Shown here in pieces: positions 7,919 through 17,003 of a stretch of 33,791 nt of DNA. The translations under genes were made by a program, and so were the position numbers. The notes under the pieces are model-generated. The model did not search any database. It was not told the DNA's origin and worked only from the letters and a program-made list of their open reading frames with translations. The stretch's first letter is position 1; each line of letters starts with the position of its first letter. The stretch is from positions 1-33,791 of the forward strand of contig LADV01000311.1 in assembly GCA_000961805.1 (NCBI GenBank), in the 5' to 3' direction. This DNA comes from Peptococcaceae bacterium BRH_c23. Lineage in GTDB: Bacteria; Bacillota_B; Desulfitobacteriia; Desulfitobacteriales; Desulfitobacteriaceae.

Positions 7919-10558
7919 TTAGCCTATCGGACGGATCGACGATTGATCGAAACTAAATACTTTAACAAATATAGGTACTAATTTTGGGTCAAATTGAAGC
8001 CCGCTGTTTGCCATCAATTCATTAAAAGCTTGCTCTTGGCTCATGGCTTTTCGATACGGACGATTACTTGTCATGGCATCGTAGGCATCCGCAATCGCCA
8101 GAATGCGGCACTCTAAGGGAATGTCGTTTTCCTTAAGTCCTAAAGGATAGCCCTGACCGTTCCACCATTCATGGTGTCTCAAAATGTGATCGGCAATGGG
8201 AAGCAGGTCCGGGGCAGATTGTGCAATCCGATGTCCAATCTCACTATGTCGCTGCATTTCCTTAAATTCTTCAAAGGTTAAACGCCCAGGCTTAAAAAGT
8301 ATACGATCTGGAATACCCACTTTGCCGATATCATGAAATTGGGCCAACAATCGCAAATCTGCAAGAGTACGCTCGGCTAATCCCATTGCTTCTCCAAGGG
8401 TTAGGACTATGTCTTGCAGACGATCGGCATGCCCTTCCGTGATAAAATCTCTAGCCTCTAAAGCTTTCATAAGTGCCTGAACTATGGCACTGCGGGTACT
8501 TTTACTTCGATGTAGTTTTTCCCGATACATGCCATCATCAGCTTCTTTAAAGACCATATCAACATTCACATTCGTTTTCTCACTTACAGCAGATCCTATA
8601 GATAAGCTAAGTGGAAACTCTAAATTCTCGCTATTGTACTCCTCAACAGCCTTACGAATTCTATAACAAGCTTGTTCCACAATTTTCAGGTCACTTTTTG
8701 GCAAAAGGATGGCAAATTCATCTCCGCCAATTCTGAACACTAAGTCATCCTCCCGGAAACACTTCTTAAGTATACCAGCAGTGAGCCAAAGCAACTTATC
8801 ACCAGTGCCATGTCCTAAAGTATCATTGACAAGTTTCAAACCATCAACATCGCAAACAATCAAGCCTATCGGCGCATAATCATCTCCTTTGAGGAGACGC
8901 ATTTTTTCTTCAAAGAACGAGCGATTGTAAAGATTTGTTAGACCATCATGGAAGCTCATATGCTCGAGCTTTTCCTGAAATTGTTTTCGTTCCGTAATAT
9001 CTTCGCCAATACTGGCAACCCCAGAGACATTGCCGTCAGAATCAAATAAGAGAGTATGATTCCAATTGACATACCGTTTTAGACCATTTTTGGTTTGAAT
9101 CGGATAAACGTTATGTACTATTATCCTCTTACTGTCTAATACTTCTTTAAACCAAGCATTAGTAATCTTATGTAATTCAGAAGGCACAAAAATATCAAAA
9201 AAACTTTTTCCAATCACTTCTTCTTTTTTAAAACCAGCTAACTCTAGAATAAAGTCGTTACAGTAAATTATTCTTCCGTTCTTATCCATAATTCCTGTAA
9301 TTAGTTGGACATTTTCGAAAATCGAACGTAAACGGCGTTCTGATTCTCGCAATAATTTTTCCTTAGATTGGAGCTTTTCGTAATTAAACCTCAGTTCTTC
9401 CTCAACCGCTCCCAATTCCTCGTAACTTTTCTCTAAGTTTGATTGGACTTTTATTCTTTCAATGATTTCGCCCTTCAAGTGTAGTTTTGAGTTTTCTAGT
9501 TCACGAAAGCTTTCCTGAAGCGCTTCTACCATCCTCTGGAAATTAGTTGCCAGGGATTGAACTTCTAAGACTGGGCTATTCAGCTGATAAGCATCTAGAC
9601 GTTCGTGAATTTTATGATTGAGTTCCGTTGTAAACTTTGTCAACGTGGTAAGGGGGACCACCAGCCAACGACTTAATAAAAAGACTAAAAATACACTGAA
9701 AATAACTGTTAAGCCAATAAAGTAGAGTGGCAGGTAACTCAGCTGATTGGTGATATAGGTTAATGGAACAGTAACTCCTAAAGACCATTTAACCCCTGGA
9801 ACTGGGGTAAAGGCAAGGTATTTATTTTCGTTTTGATTGGTATATTTAGTAAGCCCTGCTTCTTCTCTAACCATTTTATGGATTGCAGCCTGATAGCTTT
9901 GAGAAATATTGTTTTCAGTGAGTACATTATAGTTCATAATCAATTCTTGGTTCGGGTGAGCAATTGTCAGTCCATCTTGCCGAACTATAAAAGCCTCTCC
10001 AATTTCTCCAACTTTTTTTGAGGTAAGAAGTTGGCTAAGTTTAGTTAATTTAACAGTGCCCCCTAAAAGACCAACAATTTTTCCTTTTATTATAATCGGA
10101 GCTGCCACCATAATTGTGTGATTGCCACTCCCTCTAGAAATTAGTGGATCTGATATCACAGTATTCCCTGTAGTGATGACCTTTTGAAAGTATTCACGGT
10201 CAACAATATTACCACCAAGACCCGAACTGAGAAAAAAATCTCCCTGACTATCGGCAAAGAAAATATCCTCAAAGTCATTGTTACGCAGGACTTCTTTTTT
10301 TAAATAAGAAACAATGGCCTCTTGATCTCCATTTTCGACAATCGGGGTATTAGCCATAATCTCGATTTCTGTTTTATGAGCGCTTAACCATAAGCCTACT
10401 TCCGAACCCGAAGATAACGTCAGCGAGGAGATGTGCATCTCTAAATTGGTAATCAAAAGATCTTTCGTCTTAAAATAAGACAATAAGGATAAACCACCTA
10501 GTCCAAATATTAAAGCAATCGTAATTAGAAAAGTTACATTTATCTTAAATTTTTTCAC
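7919..10558 (-). CDS. Membrane sensor with dCache, HAMP, PAS, GGDEF and HD-GYP domains
   Basis: This 879-residue cyclic-di-GMP protein has TM1 (about 9-29), an extracellular dCache-type sensor (about 35-270), TM2 (about 275-300), HAMP (about 298-352), a coiled coil (about 350-410), a PAS domain (about 408-525, ending in EDITERK), GGDEF (about 530-685) and HD-GYP (about 695-870). The synthase site is intact (GGDEF 611-615) with an RxxD inhibitory site (602-605) five residues before it. The hydrolase motifs are also intact: HD (742-743), HHE (795-797) and GYP (803-805). It should therefore be able both to make and to break cyclic-di-GMP, set by an external small-molecule ligand and the PAS domain. 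The start is GTG at 10558 with AGGAGG upstream. The gene diverges from rmuC, separated by about 225 bp. Confidence 0.93.
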   Translation of the reverse strand: MKKFKINVTFLITIALIFGLGGLSLLSYFKTKDLLITNLEMHISSLTLSSGSEVGLWLSAHKTEIEIMANTPIVENGDQEAIVSYLKKEVLRNNDFEDIFFADSQGDFFLSSGLGGNIVDREYFQKVITTGNTVISDPLISRGSGNHTIMVAAPIIIKGKIVGLLGGTVKLTKLSQLLTSKKVGEIGEAFIVRQDGLTIAHPNQELIMNYNVLTENNISQSYQAAIHKMVREEAGLTKYTNQNENKYLAFTPVPGVKWSLGVTVPLTYITNQLSYLPLYFIGLTVIFSVFLVFLLSRWLVVPLTTLTKFTTELNHKIHERLDAYQLNSPVLEVQSLATNFQRMVEALQESFRELENSKLHLKGEIIERIKVQSNLEKSYEELGAVEEELRFNYEKLQSKEKLLRESERRLRSIFENVQLITGIMDKNGRIIYCNDFILELAGFKKEEVIGKSFFDIFVPSELHKITNAWFKEVLDSKRIIVHNVYPIQTKNGLKRYVNWNHTLLFDSDGNVSGVASIGEDITERKQFQEKLEHMSFHDGLTNLYNRSFFEEKMRLLKGDDYAPIGLIVCDVDGLKLVNDTLGHGTGDKLLWLTAGILKKCFREDDLVFRIGGDEFAILLPKSDLKIVEQACYRIRKAVEEYNSENLEFPLSLSIGSAVSEKTNVNVDMVFKEADDGMYREKLHRSKSTRSAIVQALMKALEARDFITEGHADRLQDIVLTLGEAMGLAERTLADLRLLAQFHDIGKVGIPDRILFKPGRLTFEEFKEMQRHSEIGHRIAQSAPDLLPIADHILRHHEWWNGQGYPLGLKENDIPLECRILAIADAYDAMTSNRPYRKAMSQEQAFNELMANSGLQFDPKLVPIFVKVFSFDQSSIRPIG

Positions 10559-10783
10559 TGTATACCTCCTGATTATTATGGATTAACAAACCTCATCCTT
10601 TTTAAGTTTTTGAATTTTTAGACATCAATCTATCTTCTCTTTAGTAACCTAAAAATCCTTTGTAAAAAATTGTTTAGTTACAAAGCATGTCATGGAAATA
10701 CGATATTTTCAATAACTTTCAAAGTTTTGTCTTATAAATATGATAAAGTGTTTAGAAGAGTAAATATCACTAGGAGGAAAACT

Positions 10784-12118
10784 ATGACTATAACAGACCC
10801 TTTAATTATCGGTTTAATCATTATCTTTTTCGTTATTATCCTGATTTTACTTATTATTTTATTGACCCGTTCGTCGCGTAATCCCTTTGTCTTATTTGAA
10901 AGTAAACTCGTGGCTTTAGAGAAAATTCTGGAGCGCAACGAGCGACTTGTAAATGGAGAAATCGCCAAGAACCGAGAGGAGTCCAATACGAACGCCAGAC
11001 AAATCCGCGAGGAGCTAAACCAATCCGTCCGATTGTTTAACGATTCTCTACTGTCCCGTATGGCAGAAATCGCCAATCTCCAACGCAATCAATTAGATAT
11101 TTTCGCAACTCAGTTAGGATCTTTAACCAAAACGAATGAACAAAAATTAGAACACCTGCGCAAAACGGTTGAAGAACGCCTGCTACTCCTTCAACAGGAT
11201 AACAGTCAGAAATTAGACCAAATGCGCTCCACTGTGGACGAAAAGCTCAGTGCTACACTTGAACAACGCCTTGGAGAATCTTTTAAACTGGTCAGTGATC
11301 GCTTGGAGGCTGTGCACAAAGGGCTTGGAGAAATGCAAACCCTAGCATCTGGAGTCGGCGACTTAAAAAAAGTACTAACCAATGTAAAAACGCGGGGTAT
11401 GTGGGGGGAAATTCAACTAGGCAACTTATTGGACCAAATTCTCACACCCGAACAGTACTCCTCGAATGTCATCACTAAAATTGGCAGCAACGATCGTGTC
11501 GAGTTTGCTATCAAACTTCCCGCTAGGGACGGACAGGACAATATAATTTGGCTTCCCATCGATGCCAAATTTCCAATGGAGGATTATGAACGCTTAGTCG
11601 AAGCACAAGACCAAGCTAATCTGCCACGGATCGAAGAACTGGGTAAAGCCTTAGAACAACGAATCAAACTAGAGGGGAAAACCATCCGTGATAAGTATCT
11701 TGATCCCCCTAACACGACTGATTTTGGTATCTTATTCTTACCTGTCGAAGGATTATATGCTGAAGTGCTGCGCCGTCCTGGTCTTTGTGAAATTCTCCAA
11801 CGGGAGTATAAAATTGTGATTACCGGGCCAACTACATTGGCGGCACTTTTAAATAGTCTCCAAATGGGCTTTAGAACCTTGGCAATAGAAAAGCGCTCCA
11901 GTGAAGTTTGGAACTTACTGAGCGCCGTTAAAACAGAATTTGGCAAGTTTGTAGAAGTACTGGAGAAAACGCAGAAAAAACTCCAAGAAGCAAGTAACAC
12001 CATCGATACTGCAACTAGAAAGTCACGGACGATTGTACGAAAGCTAAAAAATGTTCAAACACTTCCTGGTAATGAAGCAGACTTAATCTTGGAACAAGGA
12101 ATGGAGAGCGAAAACTAA
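10784..12118 (+). CDS. rmuC: RmuC-family DNA recombination-limiting protein
   Basis: RmuC proteins are thought to limit DNA rearrangement at short inverted repeats; the C-terminal domain has a restriction-endonuclease-like (PD-(D/E)XK) fold. The 444-residue product has an N-terminal membrane anchor (about 8-27), a long coiled coil (about 40-195) and the RmuC core, including GMWGEIQLGNLLDQIL (about 204-219) and the conserved LPIDAKFPMEDYERL stretch. The start chosen is ATG 10784-10786 because AGGAGG sits 6 nt upstream. An in-frame TTG at 10670 would add 38 residues that are not typical of the family and has no ribosome site. A possible promoter, TTTCAA-N16-TATGAT, lies about 30-60 bp upstream of that ATG. 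This is the only complete plus-strand gene. Confidence 0.93.
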   Translation: MTITDPLIIGLIIIFFVIILILLIILLTRSSRNPFVLFESKLVALEKILERNERLVNGEIAKNREESNTNARQIREELNQSVRLFNDSLLSRMAEIANLQRNQLDIFATQLGSLTKTNEQKLEHLRKTVEERLLLLQQDNSQKLDQMRSTVDEKLSATLEQRLGESFKLVSDRLEAVHKGLGEMQTLASGVGDLKKVLTNVKTRGMWGEIQLGNLLDQILTPEQYSSNVITKIGSNDRVEFAIKLPARDGQDNIIWLPIDAKFPMEDYERLVEAQDQANLPRIEELGKALEQRIKLEGKTIRDKYLDPPNTTDFGILFLPVEGLYAEVLRRPGLCEILQREYKIVITGPTTLAALLNSLQMGFRTLAIEKRSSEVWNLLSAVKTEFGKFVEVLEKTQKKLQEASNTIDTATRKSRTIVRKLKNVQTLPGNEADLILEQGMESEN

Positions 12119-12195
12119 TACAATCAAAAATCGATTGAAGAATTGCTTGATCGGGTCTACACACTATCTATAAGATTGCTAGGAACATATAGAAC

Positions 12196-13923
12196 CTAAT
12201 TAAAGATCGTTGCCGTCTCCCACATCTTAAGATAGATCCCATTGTGTCGGAGTAGCTCTTCATGCTTTCCCCGTTCAACGATCTGCCCCTTGTCGAGTAC
12301 GAGAATCTCATCCATTTTCTCTAATCCGGGAAGGTGATGCGTTATCACTAATGTGGTGCGTCCCTCCATGAGTTGATAGATTTCATTCATGACTTCTCGT
12401 TCGGTCAAAGGATCAAGTCCAGCCATGGCTTCATCGAGTATTAAGATAGGGGCGTTTTTTAACAACACTCGAGCAATGGCCAAACGCTGTCTCTGTCCCC
12501 CTGATAATTTAAATCCCCCTTCCCCAACAAGACTGTTATACCCTTGGGGCGTTGACAGGATAAAATCATGCAGCTTAGCCTGCTGAGCTGCTCCAATTAG
12601 TTCTGCATCCGTAGCCTCGGGTTTCGCCAAGAGGAGATTTTCTCGAAACGTTGCATTAAAAATATGGGTTCGCTGGGTCACGACTCCCAAGAAACCTCGA
12701 GCACCCTCCTGAGGGTACTCCCGTATAGAATACCCACCCAAGTCAATTCTCCCCTCGTCGTATTCCCAAAAACGAAGAAGCAGGTTCACGATACTAGTTT
12801 TGCCAGCGCCACTCTGTCCAACAATCGCTACCTTACCTTGTTGGGGAATCCGAAACGTCAGACGATTTAAAACCCATGGTTCGTCTTGGTCATACCTAAA
12901 GCTTACGTCTTGGAAGGAAATATCCAATTCCTTCGGTTGGGGAGAATCTGTGCCATCCTCTGGTATGGCTGGTTCAGTCTCGATCAACTCCAGCAAGCGA
13001 TCCGCAGCGGTACGGTTTTGTTCCAGATGATGAGGGACAAGGGCCAAAGGATATAGGGCTTCAAAACTGCTGAAGGTCCCCAGAGCTAACATCCCTAAGT
13101 TCACTCCGTTCAACTTACCTTTTTCCACGAGTATTATCCCGAGAACAAGGACGAGCCACAGACCTAGATTGGCGATCATCCCCGTTAGGGCAGAAGAAAG
13201 TGCAGTAAGCCAGGCAATTCGGCGCTGTTGATCCATCAATTGCTTCTCTGTTCGCTGTATTTTAGCCAAATGCGCTTGGTCTTGACCATAGGCCACTAAT
13301 TCCGTAATTCCCAAAAGGCTATCGGCAACTTGTGTATTCAGCTCTGCTTTTAGATCGACTAACTGATGCCCTACTCCTTGACTCAGACCTTTTATTGCCC
13401 ACGGTATCCCAAGCCCCGCTACCAGAAAACAGGCGGCAAGTATGAAAGAAAACCGTACATCATAACGGGCTACAAAAAGTCCATACCCCAAAAGAACTAG
13501 TAGCGCAACAAAGGTTGGTGCAAAAACTCGCAAAAAAAGGTTTTGCTGGATTTCTACGTCCGCAACAATCCGACTGAGCAAGTCTCCGCTCCGAAAGTTT
13601 AACAACCGAGCCGGGGCGAGAGGTTCTAAGCTTTGATAAAACTTCACGCGAATTTGGCTTAAGACCCGAAACGTCACGTCATGGGAGACATAGCGTTCTA
13701 AGTAACGAAAGACTGCCCGGGAGAGTCCAAAAAATCGAACTCCGACGATAGTTACCATTAAATCTAAGATCGGGGGATGAAGGGCAGCTCGGGCTAGAAG
13801 ATAGGCAGACGTCGCCATCAGGCCTATATGACTCGTGATCGTAAGCGTACTTAAAAGCAAAGCCAGCAGAATTCTCCGCCAGTAAGGTAACATCAAGGCA
13901 ATTAACCAAGTCATACTTTTCAT
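12196..13923 (-). CDS. cydC: ABC exporter subunit CydC of the cysteine/glutathione exporter
   Basis: CydDC is a heterodimeric ABC exporter needed for assembly of cytochrome bd, by exporting thiols and keeping the periplasmic or outer-face redox balance. The 575-residue half-transporter has six N-terminal membrane helices (to about residue 290) and a nucleotide-binding domain with Walker A GQSGAGKTS (369-377), LSGGQRQR (473-480) and Walker B ILILDE (493-498). The ATG at 13921-13923 overlaps the cydD TGA as ATGA, with GAGG upstream. A TTG 12 codons earlier is less likely. The Walker B is followed by AMAGLD in place of the usual ATSSLD. It is the last gene of cydD-cydC. Confidence 0.92.
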   Translation of the reverse strand: MKSMTWLIALMLPYWRRILLALLLSTLTITSHIGLMATSAYLLARAALHPPILDLMVTIVGVRFFGLSRAVFRYLERYVSHDVTFRVLSQIRVKFYQSLEPLAPARLLNFRSGDLLSRIVADVEIQQNLFLRVFAPTFVALLVLLGYGLFVARYDVRFSFILAACFLVAGLGIPWAIKGLSQGVGHQLVDLKAELNTQVADSLLGITELVAYGQDQAHLAKIQRTEKQLMDQQRRIAWLTALSSALTGMIANLGLWLVLVLGIILVEKGKLNGVNLGMLALGTFSSFEALYPLALVPHHLEQNRTAADRLLELIETEPAIPEDGTDSPQPKELDISFQDVSFRYDQDEPWVLNRLTFRIPQQGKVAIVGQSGAGKTSIVNLLLRFWEYDEGRIDLGGYSIREYPQEGARGFLGVVTQRTHIFNATFRENLLLAKPEATDAELIGAAQQAKLHDFILSTPQGYNSLVGEGGFKLSGGQRQRLAIARVLLKNAPILILDEAMAGLDPLTEREVMNEIYQLMEGRTTLVITHHLPGLEKMDEILVLDKGQIVERGKHEELLRHNGIYLKMWETATIFN

Positions 13924-15653
13924 ATGGATTTCCCTCGATATTCTGAGACCAGTCGGCAATAGAGCCCTTGCTCTCTGATTAATTCCTCGTGATTACCCTG
14001 TTCTACAATCTGCCCTTCCTCTAACACCAGAATTCGATCCGCTTGACGAACAGTACTTAGCCTATGGGCAATGATTAAAGCGGTCTTTCCCTGCATCAGT
14101 CTCTTCAAGGCTTGCTGAACTGCGTACTCACTGTCGGGGTCCAAAGAAGAGGTTGCTTCATCTAAAATGAGTAAAGGAGCATCTTTCAGTATAGCTCGAG
14201 AGATGGCAATTCTTTGGGTCTGTCCGCCACTTAAGCGAGTTCCTCCTTCTCCAAGACGCGTCTCATAACCGTCAGGAAGATCTAAAATGAACTCATGGGC
14301 TGACCCCTCATGAGCAGCACTCCTAACTTCTTCAATTGTTGCTGTGGGCCTGCCGAAGAGAATATTCTCCGCGATGCTCCCGGCAAACAGATAGGGGGTC
14401 TGGGAAACGTAGGCAATTTGTTCTCGCCAATTTTTAAGCGAAGTGGTCTTGAGTAATTGTCCGTTCACAAAAACATCCCCCGTGGAAGGCTCTATAAAGC
14501 GAAGCAAAATCTGAGCAATCGACGTTTTTCCTGCACCACTAGGACCGACCAGAGCAACCTTTTCACCAGGAAATATAGATAGGTTGATACCTTTTAAGGC
14601 TGGTGCATCTCCTGCTTCTGCTTGGTAGGTTAAGCTAACATTTTGAAGGGATATGTGAAAATCAGAGGATAACGTTTGATCACGGTGCTCCTCTCCACTC
14701 ATCAACGGAAGATCCAGAATCTCAAAGATCCGACCCGCCGCATTCATCCCAGACAACCCCGCGTGAAAATTTATGCCGAGTGTTCTTAATGGAGTGTAAA
14801 ATTCGGGTGCCAAAAGCAAGAGAAATAGCCCCGTAGAAAAAGAGAGAGTACCATAGACTAGCCTTAAGCCAATGGTTACGGCAACGATGGCTGTGCTAAT
14901 CGTGGCTAAGAACTCTAACATTAGTGCTGACAAAAAGGCAATCCTCAATACACTTAGTGTGGTTTTACGAAACGAATCACTGACTCTCTCAATCACTCGT
15001 GTTTGGTCTTTAGCCCTGCCAAAGACTTTGAGAGTCGCCATCCCCTGTAAAACATCTAAAAAATGGGCGCTCATCCAACTTAGACTTTGCCACTGTTGAA
15101 GCGATTTTTGCTCAGCCAGCTTTCCGATCAGAATCATAAAAACGGGAATCAGCGGTCCTGTAATGAGAAGTATTATGCCAGATTTCCAATCTAAGGGATA
15201 CACAAATCCTAAAATAAGCAGGGGTATTGCTGCAGCCAGAAGTAACTGAGGAAGGTACTTGGAAAAGTACTCCTCGAGAGATTCGATCCCATCCACCACC
15301 GTTGTGATTAACTCTCCAGTCCTTTCCCCCCGAGCATACGCAGGTCCTAAAGAGACAATATGGCTCATTAAACGTTTACGCAGACTTGTCTTGATGCGCA
15401 AAGCAGCTTCATGAGCGCTAATTTCACTGACCCATTGAAAAACTGCTCGCAGCACGATGATCCCGAGCATGATCAATAGAAACGTCCAGACTGAGCTAAA
15501 GGTAGCCCCTTCTATGAATACCCCAGCAACGACCCGCGATAAAAACCAAGCTTGAGCGACAGCCAGCAAAGCAATCCCCATGCCCAGCCCAACCGTTAGC
15601 ATCAGATACCCCCAAACGGGTCTCCCCTCTCGAACTAATCTCTTATCGAACAT
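13920..15653 (-). CDS. cydD: ABC exporter subunit CydD of the cysteine/glutathione exporter
   Basis: This 577-residue half-transporter is the partner of CydC. It has an N-terminal six-helix membrane domain and a C-terminal ATPase with Walker A GPSGAGKTS (370-378), LSGGQTQR (474-481) and Walker B LLILDEATSSLD (about 494-505). The ATG at 15651-15653 is chosen because AGGAG lies 8 nt upstream; a TTG nine codons earlier has no good ribosome site. Translation of cydC is coupled through a 4-nt overlap. The pair lies 345 bp beyond cydB, behind a terminator, so it may have separate expression from cydAB. Confidence 0.92.
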   Translation of the reverse strand: MFDKRLVREGRPVWGYLMLTVGLGMGIALLAVAQAWFLSRVVAGVFIEGATFSSVWTFLLIMLGIIVLRAVFQWVSEISAHEAALRIKTSLRKRLMSHIVSLGPAYARGERTGELITTVVDGIESLEEYFSKYLPQLLLAAAIPLLILGFVYPLDWKSGIILLITGPLIPVFMILIGKLAEQKSLQQWQSLSWMSAHFLDVLQGMATLKVFGRAKDQTRVIERVSDSFRKTTLSVLRIAFLSALMLEFLATISTAIVAVTIGLRLVYGTLSFSTGLFLLLLAPEFYTPLRTLGINFHAGLSGMNAAGRIFEILDLPLMSGEEHRDQTLSSDFHISLQNVSLTYQAEAGDAPALKGINLSIFPGEKVALVGPSGAGKTSIAQILLRFIEPSTGDVFVNGQLLKTTSLKNWREQIAYVSQTPYLFAGSIAENILFGRPTATIEEVRSAAHEGSAHEFILDLPDGYETRLGEGGTRLSGGQTQRIAISRAILKDAPLLILDEATSSLDPDSEYAVQQALKRLMQGKTALIIAHRLSTVRQADRILVLEEGQIVEQGNHEELIREQGLYCRLVSEYRGKSI

Positions 15654-15676
15654 TGATTCATCTCCTAGCATCACAC

Positions 15677-15750
15677 GCAAGTTGGGGACGGTTCCTAACT
15701 TGCACTAACTTGCATTTTTGTCCGCAAGTTGACGACGGTTCTCGACTTGC
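15677..15750. repeat. Two REP-like 27-nt units with AACTTGC/GCAAGTT arms
   Basis: Units at 15677-15703 and 15724-15750 match at 22 of 27 positions. Each begins GCAAGTT, has a GACGGTTC-containing core and ends with [AG]ACTTGC, so each is itself an inverted repeat with 6-7-bp arms. A lone AACTTGC lies between them at 15707-15713. The architecture resembles REP/BIME elements, whose cores in several clostridial genomes contain GGGGACGGTTC (recalled, not searched). Confidence 0.75.
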
Positions 15751-15756
15751 ATATCT

Positions 15757-15805
15757 TGCATATCTTGCATAACTTGACTTGCTCTCAAGTTATGCAAGAT
15801 ATGCA
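15757..15805. repeat. Perfect 21-bp inverted repeat with a 7-nt spacer
   Basis: The left arm 15757-15777 and right arm 15785-15805 are exact reverse complements around CTTGCTC. The arms carry the TTGCATA and AACTTGA words seen in the flanking units, and an extra direct copy of TTGCATATC precedes the left arm. No T-run follows, so it is not a terminator. As RNA it would form a very stable hairpin upstream of cydD. Confidence 0.9.
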
Positions 15806-15848
15806 CAGTGGGACGTTTCTTAACTTTCATGTCGTCGTCGACTGTGCA
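15802..15848. repeat. 8-bp inverted repeat TGCACAGT/ACTGTGCA
   Basis: TGCACAGT (15802-15809) is repeated inverted at 15841-15848, with a 31-nt spacer ending in GTCGTCGTCG. It overlaps the right arm of the 21-bp palindrome by four bases and so nests into the same repeat cluster. Confidence 0.65.
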
Positions 15849-15947
15849 CATAGACGCAATTCTTATCTTAGACACTGTCAATCTAAAAAACTTCCTCTGG
15901 CTAGATCTGGAGGGGATCGGGTACCAAATTTCTATTATCGAAAACCA

Positions 15948-15977
15948 AAAAAATTTAGGGCAAGACGTATCTTGCCC
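15948..15977 (-). terminator. Intrinsic terminator after cydB
   Basis: GGGCAAGA (15958-15965) pairs with TCTTGCCC (15970-15977) around a 4-nt loop. On the minus strand this is followed by TAAATTTTTTTGG. It lies 21 bp past the cydB stop and should separate the cydAB transcript from cydDC, fully or partly. Confidence 0.88.
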
Positions 15978-15998
15978 CTTATTCTAAAGGAAACTAAC

Positions 15999-17003
15999 TT
16001 AATAGTGAAGGTTTTTTTCCGTAACACGTTTACGGAAAACCCAATAAGTCCACCCTTGGTACAGAAGAACGATCGGTACCATAGTTAAAGCGATTATCGT
16101 CATGATTTTCAAAGTGTACGGGCTTGATGAAGCATTATAGATGGTTAGACTCCACTCTGGGTTGAGACTAGAAACCATCACTCGTGGGAAGAGTCCCCAA
16201 AATAAGGAAACAGTAAACAAAAGAATTGTCAAACCATTCGAAATAAAAGCCCAGCCTGGCTTATTAGAACGAATCAAAACATAGGCAACGACAAGGGTTA
16301 CCCCTGCTGCTAGCAAAGTAATACCAGCTCCCAGATTTGCAAACAGATCTGTTTGCAAATAGGTTAATACCGCAAACAGGAGAACAACCGGGATGGCAAC
16401 TAAGGCAATCTTCTTGGCAGTCTTCGACGCCCGCTCAGCCATCTCACCGATAGTCTTTAAGTTGAGATACAAGGCACCGTGCAGCATGAAGACCAGCAGT
16501 GTGGTTAGACCGCCAACGATAGCATAAGGATTGAGTAAGGTAAAGAAGGTTCCTACATATTGCATTTTGGCATCAATCGGAACTCCCTTAACCACGTTCG
16601 TCATGGCCACACCCCAAAGAAGAGCAGACAGGAAACTACCTGTGAAAATCATCCAATCCCATGTCCTGCGCCATCGAGGACCGCTGTCACTGCTGCGAAA
16701 TTCAAAGGCAACACCACGGATAATTAAAGCGAACAACACCAGAAACAAAGCGAGATAGAAACCACTAAACAAAGTCGCGTACCAATTAGGAAAAGCCGCA
16801 AACATTGCCCCACCTGCTGTAATCATCCAGACCTCATTCCCGTCCCAGACCGGTCCGATGGTATTGATGATCACGCGACGTTCTGAATCATTTTTCCCTA
16901 GGAAAGGAAGCAGAATCCCTACTCCAAAATCAAATCCTTCTAGAAAAAAGAAGCCAACAAACAAGACGGTTATGAGTATGAACCAGAGGATGTTTAAGTC
17001 CAC
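15999..17003 (-). CDS. cydB: Cytochrome bd ubiquinol/menaquinol oxidase subunit II
   Basis: CydB is the second membrane subunit of the bd oxidase, which reduces O2 to water with quinol electrons at very low oxygen. The 334-residue protein has about eight to nine membrane helices. It shows the family's N-terminal EGFDFGVGILLPF (22-34), then GPVWDGNEVWM (about 50-60), and the GVAFEFRS block near residue 97. The start is GTG at 17001-17003 with AAAGGGGG 6 nt upstream, overlapping cydA by 10 nt. In a strict anaerobe this oxidase most likely serves oxygen detoxification rather than growth (inference). Confidence 0.95.
   Translation of the reverse strand: MDLNILWFILITVLFVGFFFLEGFDFGVGILLPFLGKNDSERRVIINTIGPVWDGNEVWMITAGGAMFAAFPNWYATLFSGFYLALFLVLFALIIRGVAFEFRSSDSGPRWRRTWDWMIFTGSFLSALLWGVAMTNVVKGVPIDAKMQYVGTFFTLLNPYAIVGGLTTLLVFMLHGALYLNLKTIGEMAERASKTAKKIALVAIPVVLLFAVLTYLQTDLFANLGAGITLLAAGVTLVVAYVLIRSNKPGWAFISNGLTILLFTVSLFWGLFPRVMVSSLNPEWSLTIYNASSSPYTLKIMTIIALTMVPIVLLYQGWTYWVFRKRVTEKNLHY

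Larger units (their letters stand above)
15654..15947. other. Non-coding spacer between cydB and cydD filled with repeats
   Basis: No gene is seen here. The left two-thirds hold the repeat units listed separately. On the minus strand a perfect TTGACA (15876-15881) could be the -35 of a cydDC promoter, but I find no good -10 at 16-18 bp. Confidence 0.5.

Noticed and set aside
10670..10783. TTG-initiated 38-residue extension of RmuC
   Set aside because: The extension covers promoter-like sequence and has no ribosome site, while the ATG at 10784 has AGGAGG at ideal spacing and directly precedes the membrane anchor.
11584..12003. 139-codon minus-strand open frame opposite rmuC
   Set aside because: Shadow of the conserved RmuC core; no independent signals.
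15677..15848. Short CRISPR array
   Set aside because: Units are only two, imperfect, self-complementary and unevenly spaced, with no cas genes nearby; REP-like elements fit better.
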